A stretch of 64,000 nucleotides of DNA from Georgenia ruanii (GTDB taxonomy: Bacteria > Actinomycetota > Actinomycetes > Actinomycetales > Actinomycetaceae), in NCBI RefSeq assembly GCF_009193175.1, contig NZ_VUKE01000007.1:110712-174711 (forward strand). The letters are read 5' to 3'. Under the pieces are notes generated by a model. It was given only the letters and a program-made list of their open reading frames with translations, was not told where the DNA came from and made no database searches. Shown piece by piece: positions 8,568-16,496 of this stretch (the first letter of the stretch is position 1; every line of letters begins with the position of its first letter). The translations under genes and the position numbers were made by a program.

Positions 8568-9209
8568 TCAGCCCCCCAGGCCGCGGAGCACGAGGTCGAC
8601 GAGGCCGGTGACGTACTGCTCCAGGCCTGCGGCCAGCTCCTCGCGCGGGGCGCCCGCGCGGGCCATGAGGAAGTGGAAGTAGACCGTGCCCTCGATCGGG
8701 TCCACCACCTGGCTCGTCGACGTCGACGGCGGCAGCTCGCCGTCCGCGATGGCCCGCTCGACCCGCGCGACCAGGGCGAGCACCTCCTGGCTGATGCTCT
8801 CGTCGCGGATCTCGGCGAACTCGGTCGGGTTGGCCACGGCGGCGGAGACGACGTTGGCGATCATGGGCCCGTGCGGCCCGAGCATCAGCTCCGCCCGGCC
8901 TCGGGCGTGGGCGACGAGGTAGTCGCGGATGCCCAGGCCAGGGTCCGGGTTGACGTGGCCCGCCTCCAGGTGCCGGACGGCGTCGAGCAGCAGGGCGTGC
9001 TTGTCCTTCCACCGCAGGTAGATGGAGGACTTGCCGATGCCCGCGTGGGAGGCCACCGCGTCCAGGCTCACCCCCGCCCAGCCCCGCTGCCCGAACAGGT
9101 CCAGGACCGCGCGGTACGCACGATCCTCGGTGTCGGCGTGCCGTGGGCGGCCCGGACCCCGCTTGGTCTCCTGGGTCGCCTCGCCGGCGACCGCCTGTGG
9201 TTGCGTCAT
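8568..9209 (-). CDS. TetR/AcrR family transcriptional regulator
   Basis: This 213-residue protein has a basic N-terminal tail (KRGPGRPRHADT) followed by a TetR helix-turn-helix at about residues 28-75 with GVSLDAVASHAGIGKSSIYLRW, and a longer ligand-binding domain of the TetR_C type. Its GRPR tail resembles AT-hook-like arms common in actinobacterial TetR proteins. It lies 52 bp upstream of the hydroxyacid dehydrogenase on the same strand, so it may regulate that gene and itself. The ligand is unknown. Confidence 0.85.
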   Translation of the reverse strand: MTQPQAVAGEATQETKRGPGRPRHADTEDRAYRAVLDLFGQRGWAGVSLDAVASHAGIGKSSIYLRWKDKHALLLDAVRHLEAGHVNPDPGLGIRDYLVAHARGRAELMLGPHGPMIANVVSAAVANPTEFAEIRDESISQEVLALVARVERAIADGELPPSTSTSQVVDPIEGTVYFHFLMARAGAPREELAAGLEQYVTGLVDLVLRGLGG

Positions 9210-9318
9210 CTCCGCCCTTCCCGTCGGGTGGAGAGTAGATCAGCAACGGCTGTAAGAAACCTGGATTGAGACGTGTACTCGCGGATTCGTGTCGCGGGAA
9301 GAGGGTGAGCGCCGTCCG

Positions 9319-10443
9319 TCAGGCCCGCTCCAGCAGCACCATCGCCTCGTAGTGGTTCGTCTGCGGGAACATGTCGAGCACGCGCGCCCGGCGAGGGCGC
9401 AGGGAGGGCATCGCGGCCAGGTCCCGCGCCAGGGAGACGGCGTTGCAGCTGGAGTAGATGACGTGCCGCACCGGCGCGGCCTCGAGCCACCCGCTCAGCT
9501 CGGGACCGATCCCCCGCCGCGGCGGGTTGACGATGACCAGGTCCGGCGCGGTCTGCGCGCCGCGGACGAGCGCCGTGGCGTCGCCCGCCTCGAACCGCAC
9601 CCGCTCCAGCCCGGCCTCGCGGGCGCTGACCCGCCCGCTGGCCACGGCCTCCCGGCTCGTCTCGACGCCGAGCACGTCCCGGTCCGCCGCGGCGCTGTGC
9701 AGGGCGAAGCCGCCGACGCCGCAGTACAGGTCCCACACCGACGCGGGTGCCAGTTCCTCCACCCACGCCCGGCCCTGGCGGTACAGCGCCGCGGCGACGT
9801 CGGTGTTGGTCTGGAAGAAGCTCTGCGGACGCAGGTGCAGGGCGACCCCGTTGACGCGCATGGGCAAGGTCGCCTGCTCGGTGAGCACGATCTCGCGCTG
9901 TCCCTCCAGCACGGCCTTGTGCTCGGGCTGGAGGTTGGCGGAGACCACCCGCAGCTGCGGCAGCTCGCGCCGCAGCGCCGGCAGGTGCTTGCGGATGCGC
10001 CCCAGCGGCTCCTCCGAGCGCAGCACGAACCGGAGCATGAGCTCACCGTCGGGCGACTCGGTGAGCAGGAGGTACTTCAGCTCGCCGCGCCGCCGCGGCA
10101 CGTCGTAGGGCGTGAGCTTGGCCCGGGTGACGAACCCGGCGAGCGTGGGCAGGACCTGCTGCAGGCCGGGAGTGCACAGGCCGCACTCGCGCAGGTCCAC
10201 GCCGCGGCCCTCGCCGTCGAGGATGCCGAGGGTGGGCTCCTCCACGGTGCCGGCGACCACCATCTTGGCCTTGTTGCGGTACCCGGCCTCCCGGCTCGGC
10301 ACCGGTGGCAGCCACGACAGGTCGCGATGGGCGGCGAGCAGGTCCTGGCAGTGCCGCACCTTGCCGGCAAGCTGCGCGGCGTACGGCTGGCCCATGAGGG
10401 TGCACGAGCGACAGCTGGCGGCGTCGAAGTAGGAGCACTGCAT
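9319..10443 (-). CDS. rlmC: 23S rRNA (uracil-C5)-methyltransferase RlmC
   Basis: The 374-residue protein starts at an ATG (10443) with MQCSYFDAASCRSCTLMGQP, carrying the cysteines (residues 3, 11, 14, plus ECGLC further on) that hold the [4Fe-4S] cluster in RlmC/RumB enzymes. The SAM-binding motif DLYCGVGGFALH is at about residues 238-250. NPPRRGIG and the catalytic cysteine segment VIYSSCNAVSLARDL follow near the C-terminus. Family role is C5 methylation of a uracil in 23S rRNA (U747 in E. coli). The frame extends 20 codons further upstream but that region is not family-like. It is about 110 bp upstream of the tetR gene on the same strand. Confidence 0.9.
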   Translation of the reverse strand: MQCSYFDAASCRSCTLMGQPYAAQLAGKVRHCQDLLAAHRDLSWLPPVPSREAGYRNKAKMVVAGTVEEPTLGILDGEGRGVDLRECGLCTPGLQQVLPTLAGFVTRAKLTPYDVPRRRGELKYLLLTESPDGELMLRFVLRSEEPLGRIRKHLPALRRELPQLRVVSANLQPEHKAVLEGQREIVLTEQATLPMRVNGVALHLRPQSFFQTNTDVAAALYRQGRAWVEELAPASVWDLYCGVGGFALHSAAADRDVLGVETSREAVASGRVSAREAGLERVRFEAGDATALVRGAQTAPDLVIVNPPRRGIGPELSGWLEAAPVRHVIYSSCNAVSLARDLAAMPSLRPRRARVLDMFPQTNHYEAMVLLERA

Positions 10444-10503
10444 GGCCCGGCCAGCGTAGTGCCGCGCCTCGCGGCGGGGCGCGTGACTCGCGCCACTCGG
10501 CAA

Positions 10504-10926
10504 TCAGAGTCGGCGCTCGGTCTCGGGGTCCGCCGCCCCGTCGTAGTACTTCTCGAGCACCTCCCGGAAGACGGGCTCGTCCGGCGCGGCGCGGGCGAAC
10601 AGCGTCATCGACGAGCGCAGCTTCATCGCGTCGACGGGGCCGAAGATCGCCTGCGCCGACGGCGCGTCGCTCGCGGCGACGGCGGCGGCGCACTCGCGCA
10701 GCCGCGCGCCGAGCACCGGGTGGCGCAGGTACGCGCGCGCCTCCGCCAGCGAGGCGAGGGCGTAGCGCTGGGCCATCGGGCTGTGGCCCAGCCCGGCGAC
10801 CTGGGGAAAGACGAACCACATCCAGTGGGTCGTCTTGCGGCCGCGGCGCAGTTCCGCCAGCGCCTGCTCGTAGGTGCCGCCGCCGTCCTGGACGGTGACG
10901 AAGCGTTGCAGGTCGTACTCGTCCAC
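10504..10926 (-). CDS. DUF1810 family protein
   Basis: About 140 residues matching DUF1810: DEYDLQRFVTVQDGGGTYEQAL at the start, TTHWMWFVFPQVAGLGHSP in the centre and a C-terminal KLRSSMTLFARAAPDEPVFREVLEKYY. The biochemical function of the family is not established. Two GTG codons four residues apart could start translation; the inner one at 10926 is preceded by GGAGG at about 4 nt and is preferred. The stop lies 60 bp from rlmC, and the gene follows the ThDP enzyme gene by 18 bp on the same strand, so it may be the last gene of the cyclase-ThDP operon. Confidence 0.8.
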   Translation of the reverse strand: MDEYDLQRFVTVQDGGGTYEQALAELRRGRKTTHWMWFVFPQVAGLGHSPMAQRYALASLAEARAYLRHPVLGARLRECAAAVAASDAPSAQAIFGPVDAMKLRSSMTLFARAAPDEPVFREVLEKYYDGAADPETERRL

Positions 10927-10944
10927 GTCCCCTCCCACCGGCCG

Positions 10945-12576
10945 TCAGTGGCCGAAGGCCTCCCCCAGCCACCACGACGGCTCGTCGGCGACCACCTTGG
11001 CATCGACGAGCAGCGGCGTCGCGCGCGGGCCGTCCAACCACTGCCGCACCCCGGCCAGATCGCCCGGGTCGCGCACGGTCACCGCCGTGAATCCGTACCC
11101 GCGGCCGACGGCCGCGATGTCGGTGGGCGGGAAGGTCACGGTGTCCAGCGGTTCGCCGGCGTCGGCGAAGTGGTGGACCTCGGCCCCGTAGGCGTCGTCG
11201 TTGTAGACCACGACGACCATCGGCAGGCCCAGGCGCCGCACCGTGTCCAGCTCCGCGGCCGCCATGAGGGCGCCGCCGTCGCCGAGGGCGGCCACCGGCA
11301 GCCGGTCGGGCCGGGCCAGAGCGGCGCCGACGGCGGTGGCCAGGCCCAGACCGACGGACTGGAAGGCCTGGGTGAAGCAGAACCCCTGCTCGTCGGGGAC
11401 GGAGAGGAACATGCTGGGGTACCCCATGAAGTTGCCCGAGTCGACGGCGACGACCCGCTCGGCCGGCAGCAGGTCGTCCAGCGCGGCGGTCAGGGTGCGC
11501 GGGTCGATGCGCCCGCCGCCCGTGCGGTCCTCGAAGGGCACGTCGCGCCAGCGCCCGCCGGTCGCCAGGCGGGCGAGCACCTCGGGCGTGCGGTAGCCGG
11601 TCACCGGCGCCCCCAGGGCGGCCAGGACGGCGTCCGCCGTCGTCGGCACGTCCCCGAGCACCGCGAGGTCCACCTGGCGCTGGCGCCCGAGCGCCTCGGG
11701 GGTGTCGTCGACCTGGACGCCGGCGGCGCCCTCCCCGATGAGGCGGCCGTGCCGCATGGTCCACATGTTCAGCGAGCAGCCCCAGCCGACGACGAGATCG
11801 GCGCCGCGGATGAGATCGGCCGCCACGGGGGTGGAGAAGCCGCCAGAGACGTCGAGGGCCCAGGCGTCGTCGTGGAAGAGCCCCTTGGCCACGGCGGAGG
11901 TGGCCAGCAGCGCCCCGCAGCGGTGCGCGAGCGCGCCCAGCGCCGCGCGGGCGTGGGCGGACCGGGCCCCGCGACCGGCGACGAACACCGGCCGACGGGC
12001 CGTCCGCAGCAGCTCCACCAGCCGGCCGAGGTCGTCGGCGGCCGGTTCGGCGGGGATCGGCGGGGCGGGCAGGCGCACCGGGTCGGGCGGCGGGGCAGGC
12101 AGGTCCTGAACGTCGAGCGGGAGGTTGAGCAGCACCGTGCGGCGCTGGTGCACCGCCGTCGTCACGGCCGCCGCCGTCTCCTCGACGGCACGCTCCGGCG
12201 CGGTGATCCGCGCCGGGACGGCACCGACGGCCCGGGCCAGGGCGTCCTGGTCGACGGCGAAGTTCGACGCCGGCGAGGTGGCCTCGGCGGCCAGGACGAC
12301 CAGCGGGGTGCGGCTCTTGGCGGCCTCGGCGATGCCCGTCATGGCGTTGGTGAGCCCGCAGCCCTGGTGGACGCTGAGCGCGCCGGGCGCGCCGGCGGTG
12401 CGGGCGTAGGCGTCGGCCATGGTGGCCGCCCCGCCCTCGTGGCGGGCGGCGACGAACCGGGCGCCGGCGGCCACCATCGCGTTGGTGACGTGGAAGTTGC
12501 CCGACCCGACGACGCCGAAGACGTGGTCGACGCCGAGCTCGACCAGCGTGCGCCCGACCGCCTGGCTGACCCGCAC
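10945..12576 (-). CDS. Thiamine-diphosphate-dependent enzyme (acetolactate synthase/decarboxylase superfamily)
   Basis: A 543-residue three-domain ThDP enzyme. The PYR domain holds the catalytic glutamate at about residue 47 (ARHEGGAATMADAYAR), the middle domain follows from about 190, and the PP domain carries the metal and diphosphate motif GDGGALMAAAEL...VVVYNDDAYG at about 430-465. The family includes acetolactate synthases, benzoylformate and phenylpyruvate decarboxylases and glyoxylate carboligase; the substrate cannot be read from the sequence. The GTG at 12576 lies two bases after the stop of a cyclase-family gene, so both are one operon. A second, divergent copy of this family is at 39947-41593 in the same window. 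Confidence 0.83.
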   Translation of the reverse strand: MRVSQAVGRTLVELGVDHVFGVVGSGNFHVTNAMVAAGARFVAARHEGGAATMADAYARTAGAPGALSVHQGCGLTNAMTGIAEAAKSRTPLVVLAAEATSPASNFAVDQDALARAVGAVPARITAPERAVEETAAAVTTAVHQRRTVLLNLPLDVQDLPAPPPDPVRLPAPPIPAEPAADDLGRLVELLRTARRPVFVAGRGARSAHARAALGALAHRCGALLATSAVAKGLFHDDAWALDVSGGFSTPVAADLIRGADLVVGWGCSLNMWTMRHGRLIGEGAAGVQVDDTPEALGRQRQVDLAVLGDVPTTADAVLAALGAPVTGYRTPEVLARLATGGRWRDVPFEDRTGGGRIDPRTLTAALDDLLPAERVVAVDSGNFMGYPSMFLSVPDEQGFCFTQAFQSVGLGLATAVGAALARPDRLPVAALGDGGALMAAAELDTVRRLGLPMVVVVYNDDAYGAEVHHFADAGEPLDTVTFPPTDIAAVGRGYGFTAVTVRDPGDLAGVRQWLDGPRATPLLVDAKVVADEPSWWLGEAFGH

Positions 12577-12578
12577 CG

Positions 12579-13349
12579 TCAGTCCTCGACGAGGGCGAGC
12601 ACCCGCGCCGGCGAGCCGGAGCCGCCGACGATCTTCAGCGGGGCGGCGACCAGGACGGCGCCGGTGGGCGGGAGCTGGTCGAGGTTCTGCAGCTGGGCGA
12701 GGCCGTACTTGCCGTTGCCGAGCAGGAAGGCGTGGCAGGGGAACGCCGGGTCGAAGGAGTGCGCGGCGCCGGCGTCGGTGCCGACCGTCTCGACCCCGAG
12801 GCCCTGCAGCGGGGACTCCTCCGCCACCCACCGCGCGCACTCCGCCGACATTCCGGGGCTGGTGGGCCCGGTCGCGGTGTTGTTGATCATCTCCTGCTGG
12901 CTCACCCGGGCCGACCAGCCGGTGCGGCACAGCAGCCACCCGCCGGCGGGCAGCTCGCCGTGGCGGTCGACGAAGGCCTCGATGTCGGCGACCTCGATGA
13001 GGTGGCCGGGGTTCTCGGCGACCCGGTCCGTCACGTCGAGGACGACGGCGGGGGCGACCAGCGCGGCCGGCGGGACGGCGTCGATGTGCGCCTCGTCGGC
13101 ACCGGTGACCCAGTGGCTCGGCGCGTCGAAGTGGGTGCCGGTGTGCTCGCCGGTGCGGAAGTTGTTCCAGTGCCAGGCCGGCCCGCGGTCGTCGTAGCAG
13201 GAGATCTCCTCGAGCTCGAAGCGGGCGGTCTGCCCGAACTGCTCGGGGAGCTCCAGGATCGGGGTCTCCGCGCTCAGCGGCGCGGTGAGGTCGACGATGC
13301 GGACGGATCCGCCGGTCAGGGCGGCGAGGAGGTGGGGCAGGACGGGCAT
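12579..13349 (-). CDS. Cyclase family protein (kynurenine formamidase-like metal hydrolase)
   Basis: The 256-residue protein has the cyclase/kynurenine-formamidase signature H-T-G-T-H-F-D-x-P-S-H-W at residues 69-80, which binds the metal, plus RIVDLTAPLSAETPILELP at the start and GWLLCRTGWSARV in the core. Members hydrolyse amides or lactone-like rings, for example N-formylkynurenine or isatin. The ATG at 13349 is preceded by GGGAG and begins the fold; the open frame further upstream is not conserved. The downstream neighbour, two bases away, is a ThDP enzyme, so the pair may act in one pathway on a 2-oxo acid or ring compound. Confidence 0.82.
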   Translation of the reverse strand: MPVLPHLLAALTGGSVRIVDLTAPLSAETPILELPEQFGQTARFELEEISCYDDRGPAWHWNNFRTGEHTGTHFDAPSHWVTGADEAHIDAVPPAALVAPAVVLDVTDRVAENPGHLIEVADIEAFVDRHGELPAGGWLLCRTGWSARVSQQEMINNTATGPTSPGMSAECARWVAEESPLQGLGVETVGTDAGAAHSFDPAFPCHAFLLGNGKYGLAQLQNLDQLPPTGAVLVAAPLKIVGGSGSPARVLALVED

Positions 13350-13820
13350 CGGTGCTCCCGGGAACGGCGCGCGGGGACTGGGGTCGTGCGATGTGACCGA
13401 GAACATAGCGGAGCCGCCGGGGCGCGTGTGCGAGCGCCCGTTGCCGGCCGCCCGGACGTCGCCTTCGCGACACCCCGTCCCACGCTCCTCGGCCCCAGCT
13501 CGCGATGCGGCGGGAACCGGCCAGGGCGGTCGACGGTGGCGGCGGTGGCGCCCCACGGCGTCGCCGATCACGCCCCCCGATCTCACCATGCGGACGAACC
13601 GGAAGGGTCGGCCAGGGGTTGAATCGGCACGATCTGGCCGTTTATGCGGCCTGGGCGGCCGGTTCGGAGGCGCCCGTAGACGACACACCGAACGATCCGC
13701 GCGAGCGTGCGGATCGAGTTGCCGGCGCGATCTCTCGGCTTTCGTTGTCCCTCGTCCGTATCTAGCGTGCTGGGCGGCCGGTCACCGTGGCCGGCCGAAC
13801 TGAGAGAGGGAGAACAACCC
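13350..13820. other. Intergenic region without a supported gene
   Basis: About 470 bp between the divergent cyclase operon and the exported acidic protein. Frames open across it have no family resemblance. It ends with a possible -10 element (TATCTA near 13758) and the AGGGAG ribosome-binding site of the following gene. No convincing -35 was found for either direction. Confidence 0.5.
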
Positions 13821-14825
13821 TTGAACAGCAGCAAGAAGATCTGGCTCATCGGCGGCCTGTCCGCCGCGACCATCATCGCCGGCGCGAGCGGTGCGACGGC
13901 CTCGCCGGCGCACGGCCCCCACGACGAGCACGTCAAGCACAGCGCGTTCCGCGCGGCACCCACGGACAAGCAGGACGACGGCGAGGGGCACGACGGTCCG
14001 GGGCGCAAGCTCGGGCACGTGCGCGGGCTGGGGCACCACTTCAGCCCCGGCGTCGGGCACCTGAACCACGAGCACGCCCCCATCACCCAGCCGCCGGCCG
14101 CGGAGCCGCCCGCCGAGGAGCCCCCGGCCGACGAGCAGCGCCCCGCCGCGCAGGCCCCGACGGACCTGCCGTCTGCCGAGGAGCCGCCGATGGACTGGCC
14201 TGTCGGCGAGGAGCCGCCGGCTGACCTGTCCCCTGGTGACGAGCAGGTGACCGACGAGCCCACCACCGACGAGCCCACCACCGACGAGCCCACCGCGGAG
14301 GAGCCCGTCACCGAGGAGCCGGTGACCGACGAGCCGACCTCCGAGGAGCCGCCGGCGACCGTCCCGGGTGACGACGCCACCACCCCGGACGACGTCACCA
14401 CCGACGAGCCGGCCACCGACGAGCCGACCTCCGAGGAGCCGCCGGCGACCGTCCCGGGTGACGACGCCACCACCCCGGACGACGTCACCACCGACGAGCC
14501 CGCCGCGGAGGAGCCCGTCGCCGAGGAGCCGGTGACCGACGAGCCCACCGCAGAGGAGCCCGCCACCGAAGATCCGGTGACCGAGGAGCCGCCGGCGACC
14601 GTCCCGGGTGACGACGCCACCACGCCCGACGACGCCGCGACCGACGAGAGCATCCTGCTCCAGATCGTCAGCGCGACGCTGACCCTCCCGGCCATCGAGG
14701 GCGCCGTCGACGCCGTGGCGGACGTCGCCACCGCCGTCATGGACCAGGCTGCCGTGGACCCGGCCTCGCTCGACACGGCCGAGGTCACCGAGTCCGTGCC
14801 GGTTCCCCTCGACGCTGTGAGCTAG
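13821..14825 (+). CDS. Exported acidic Thr/Asp/Glu/Pro repeat protein, function unknown
   Basis: The likely start is a TTG at 13821 preceded by AGGGAG at 8 nt. The product, 334 residues, opens with a signal peptide (Lys-Lys, then IWLIGGLSAATIIAGASGATA, cleavage near ASP). A His-rich segment (about 28-85) contains several HGP/HDG/GHHF clusters. Residues about 90-275 are a strongly acidic low-complexity region built on (T/V)TDEP and (T/A)EEP units with three copies of a PPATVPGDDATTPDD module. The C-terminus (about 276-334) is a mixed helix, and there is no LPXTG anchor. It looks like a secreted or wall-associated acidic polymer-like protein, possibly cation binding. Confidence 0.68.
   Translation: MNSSKKIWLIGGLSAATIIAGASGATASPAHGPHDEHVKHSAFRAAPTDKQDDGEGHDGPGRKLGHVRGLGHHFSPGVGHLNHEHAPITQPPAAEPPAEEPPADEQRPAAQAPTDLPSAEEPPMDWPVGEEPPADLSPGDEQVTDEPTTDEPTTDEPTAEEPVTEEPVTDEPTSEEPPATVPGDDATTPDDVTTDEPATDEPTSEEPPATVPGDDATTPDDVTTDEPAAEEPVAEEPVTDEPTAEEPATEDPVTEEPPATVPGDDATTPDDAATDESILLQIVSATLTLPAIEGAVDAVADVATAVMDQAAVDPASLDTAEVTESVPVPLDAVS
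14250..14650 (+). repeat. Intragenic acidic tandem repeats
   Basis: Within the exported acidic protein the segment starting GAGGAGCCGCCGGCGACC recurs at 14343, 14433 and 14583. The first two copies are 90 bp apart and identical over about 68 bp. They are flanked by shorter 12-15 bp units encoding TDEP/EEP. This is a slippage- or recombination-prone tract likely to vary in length between strains. Confidence 0.8.
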
Positions 14826-14848
14826 TCGCCAGCAGCTGGCCACCAGCC

Positions 14849-14886
14849 GCGGCCGCGCACCGGACCCCCCTCCGGTGCGCGGCCGC
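14849..14886. terminator. Perfect 16-bp stem-loop terminator
   Basis: Arms 14849-14864 and 14871-14886 are perfect complements (16 bp, GC-rich) around a loop of six C. It begins 24 bp after the stop of the exported acidic protein and ends 24 bp before the stop of the convergent gene, so it probably serves both. Confidence 0.85.
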
Positions 14887-14909
14887 TTCGCTGTGCCCGC
14901 GGCTGCGCG

Positions 14910-15323
14910 CTATGCCGAGCCGGACTCCTCCGCGCCGACGACGGTCAGCGGGTACCCCTCCACGCCGCGGTGGACGAGGCGGGCGGAGAATCGGGTGAAG
15001 GAGCCGTCGACGAATGCGAGGAGGTCGGCCACCGGCACCCGGAACCGCACGACCGGGAGGTGCCCGAGCCTCGCCGCGAGCGCCATGAGCTCGTCACGGT
15101 CCCCGACGCCGTACTTCGCCCGATCGAGGGCGTAGACGATCACACTGTCGCCGCCCCTCCAGCGCCGGAGGTCGACGGCGAGGATCGCCCACCGGGCGCG
15201 ATCCAGCCCGGCGAGCGCGTACATGCCCGCCTGCTCCTGGGCGTCCACGCCGTCCGCCGCCGCGGTGCCGCCGAAGTCGCCGTGGTGGACCCATGCCGAC
15301 TGCGCGCCGTGCTGGTCGCTCAC
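14910..15323 (-). CDS. Hypothetical protein (137 aa)
   Basis: A GTG at 15323, preceded by a GGGGAGGGGG purine run, starts a 137-residue soluble protein. It has no signal peptide or membrane segment. The second half contains ALDRAKYGVGDRDELMALAA, then GHLPVVRFRVPVADLLAFVDG and ARLVHRGVEGYPLTVVGAEE, a pattern of beta-strands and one helix. I do not recognise the family. A small ligand-binding or toxin-immunity-like fold is possible but not supported. It shares strand with the unknown gene at 15402-15758, 78 bp upstream of it in transcription order. Confidence 0.55.
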   Translation of the reverse strand: MSDQHGAQSAWVHHGDFGGTAAADGVDAQEQAGMYALAGLDRARWAILAVDLRRWRGGDSVIVYALDRAKYGVGDRDELMALAARLGHLPVVRFRVPVADLLAFVDGSFTRFSARLVHRGVEGYPLTVVGAEESGSA

Positions 15324-15401
15324 CCCGTCCCCCTCCCCCGCGGAATCCTCGGCGGGGAAACTCGGACCTCCGTGACCGCGAAGGGCGGCGTCCGCCTGCG
15401 A

Positions 15402-15758
15402 TCAGGCAGCCCTGGCAGGCGAGACCCCTGCGGCCCACGCCAGGGTGAGAGCCTCGTGCTGGGCGTCGGTCAGCTCGCCGCGGAAGGCCTCGGCGAGGAC
15501 CGCCCAGCGGAACGCGACCCGCACGTCCTGCGGCAGGTCCGGGCGGGCGGCGCGGGCGGCCTCGTCCGCGGCCGCGAGCGCGGCGCCGTGCTGCCCGGCC
15601 ACGAGGGCCCGGCGGCCGCCGTTGAACGCCTGGGGAAAGGCCGACCCCATCCGCAGGGTCGCGGCGGCGTGGGCGGCGCGGATCGCCTCGACGCCGGTGT
15701 CGGTGAGCTCGTCGAGCTGAGCGACGTGCTCGGCCAGGACGGTCTCGAATTCGATCAT
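15402..15758 (-). CDS. Hypothetical all-helical protein (118 aa)
   Basis: An ATG at 15758 with a GGAGGGAG ribosome-binding site starts a 118-residue protein. It is Ala-rich and appears wholly alpha-helical: EFETVLAEHVAQLDELTDTG, a central AAAAHA-like segment and LTDAQHEALTLAWAAGVSPA at the end. I do not recognise it. The helical repeat pattern loosely resembles AhpD/carboxymuconolactone-decarboxylase-like helices, but the catalytic Cys-x-x-Cys is absent, so that assignment is not made. It may share a transcript with the hypothetical gene at 14910-15323. Confidence 0.55.
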   Translation of the reverse strand: MIEFETVLAEHVAQLDELTDTGVEAIRAAHAAATLRMGSAFPQAFNGGRRALVAGQHGAALAAADEAARAARPDLPQDVRVAFRWAVLAEAFRGELTDAQHEALTLAWAAGVSPARAA

Positions 15759-15971
15759 GGCGGCTCTCCCTCCGGTCGCTCCGGCCGCCGTCGTTGGCGG
15801 TCACGAATTGGAGCCCGGTACCAGCGTCGAGCCGCGCGCCGTGTTCCACAAGGGGTTTGTCACCCCCGATGGGCCCTCGCCCGGCGATCCCGGTGGTTTC
15901 ACCGGCGCGAGGGCGGTGGCGCCCCCGGGAACCTGGCACCACCACCGACCGCCACCCGAGGAGCGACCACC

Positions 15972-16496
15972 GTGAGCACCACCCGAAGCCGGGAGCCAGA
16001 GCTGCCTGTCGCCGACCCGGTGACCATCCGCCGCGCCACCCCGGCCGACGCGGCCACCGTTCACATGCTCGTGCGGGAGCTCGCCGCGCACGAGGGCTCC
16101 CAGGACCACGTGCGCGTCACCGCCGCGCGGTGGGCGCAGCTGCTCGACCGCGACGACGTCGTCGTGCTCGTCGCCGAGCGCGCCGGTCGCGCGCTCGGGT
16201 ACACCTCGGCCGTGCGGCGCCTGCACCTGTGGACGGGCGGCGACGTGCTCGCCGTCGACGACGTCTACGTCCGGCCCGGCGAGCGCGACGCCGACCTGGG
16301 GCGCCGCCTGCTCACCGCGGTGGCGGGGCTGGCCGACCCCGACGGGCTGGCCCTCACGTGGGGCGTCGAGCCGGACAACACCGCCGCGCAGCGGTTCTAC
16401 GCCCGCCTCGGGGCGACCCTGCGCGAGAAGGTCGTGGCCGGCTGGTCGCCCTCGGCCTACCGGCGCTGCCTGGCCGCGGCGGCGGTGACCCGATGA
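15972..16496 (+). CDS. GNAT family N-acetyltransferase
   Basis: A 174-residue GNAT enzyme beginning at a GTG (15972). Strand 1 is PVTIRRATPADAATVHMLVRE; the acetyl-CoA-binding region is VDDVYVRPGERDADLGRRLL at about residues 96-115, where the usual R/Q-x-x-G-x-G/A loop is degenerate; and the C-terminal motif is VEPDNTAAQRFYARLGATL. It would acetylate a small amine. The stop overlaps the ATG of an MFS exporter (ATGA), so the two are coupled. An acetyltransferase with an exporter suggests handling of a toxic or signalling compound, but the substrate is unknown. Confidence 0.83.
   Translation: MSTTRSREPELPVADPVTIRRATPADAATVHMLVRELAAHEGSQDHVRVTAARWAQLLDRDDVVVLVAERAGRALGYTSAVRRLHLWTGGDVLAVDDVYVRPGERDADLGRRLLTAVAGLADPDGLALTWGVEPDNTAAQRFYARLGATLREKVVAGWSPSAYRRCLAAAAVTR

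Noticed and set aside
9289..13197. A 1302-codon open frame on the plus strand
   Set aside because: It is antisense to rlmC, the DUF1810 gene, the ThDP enzyme and most of the cyclase gene, all of which have clear family motifs. Long antisense frames are expected at this GC content.
13821..14825. Sortase-anchored surface protein
   Set aside because: No LPXTG motif, hydrophobic tail or basic end is found at the C-terminus.
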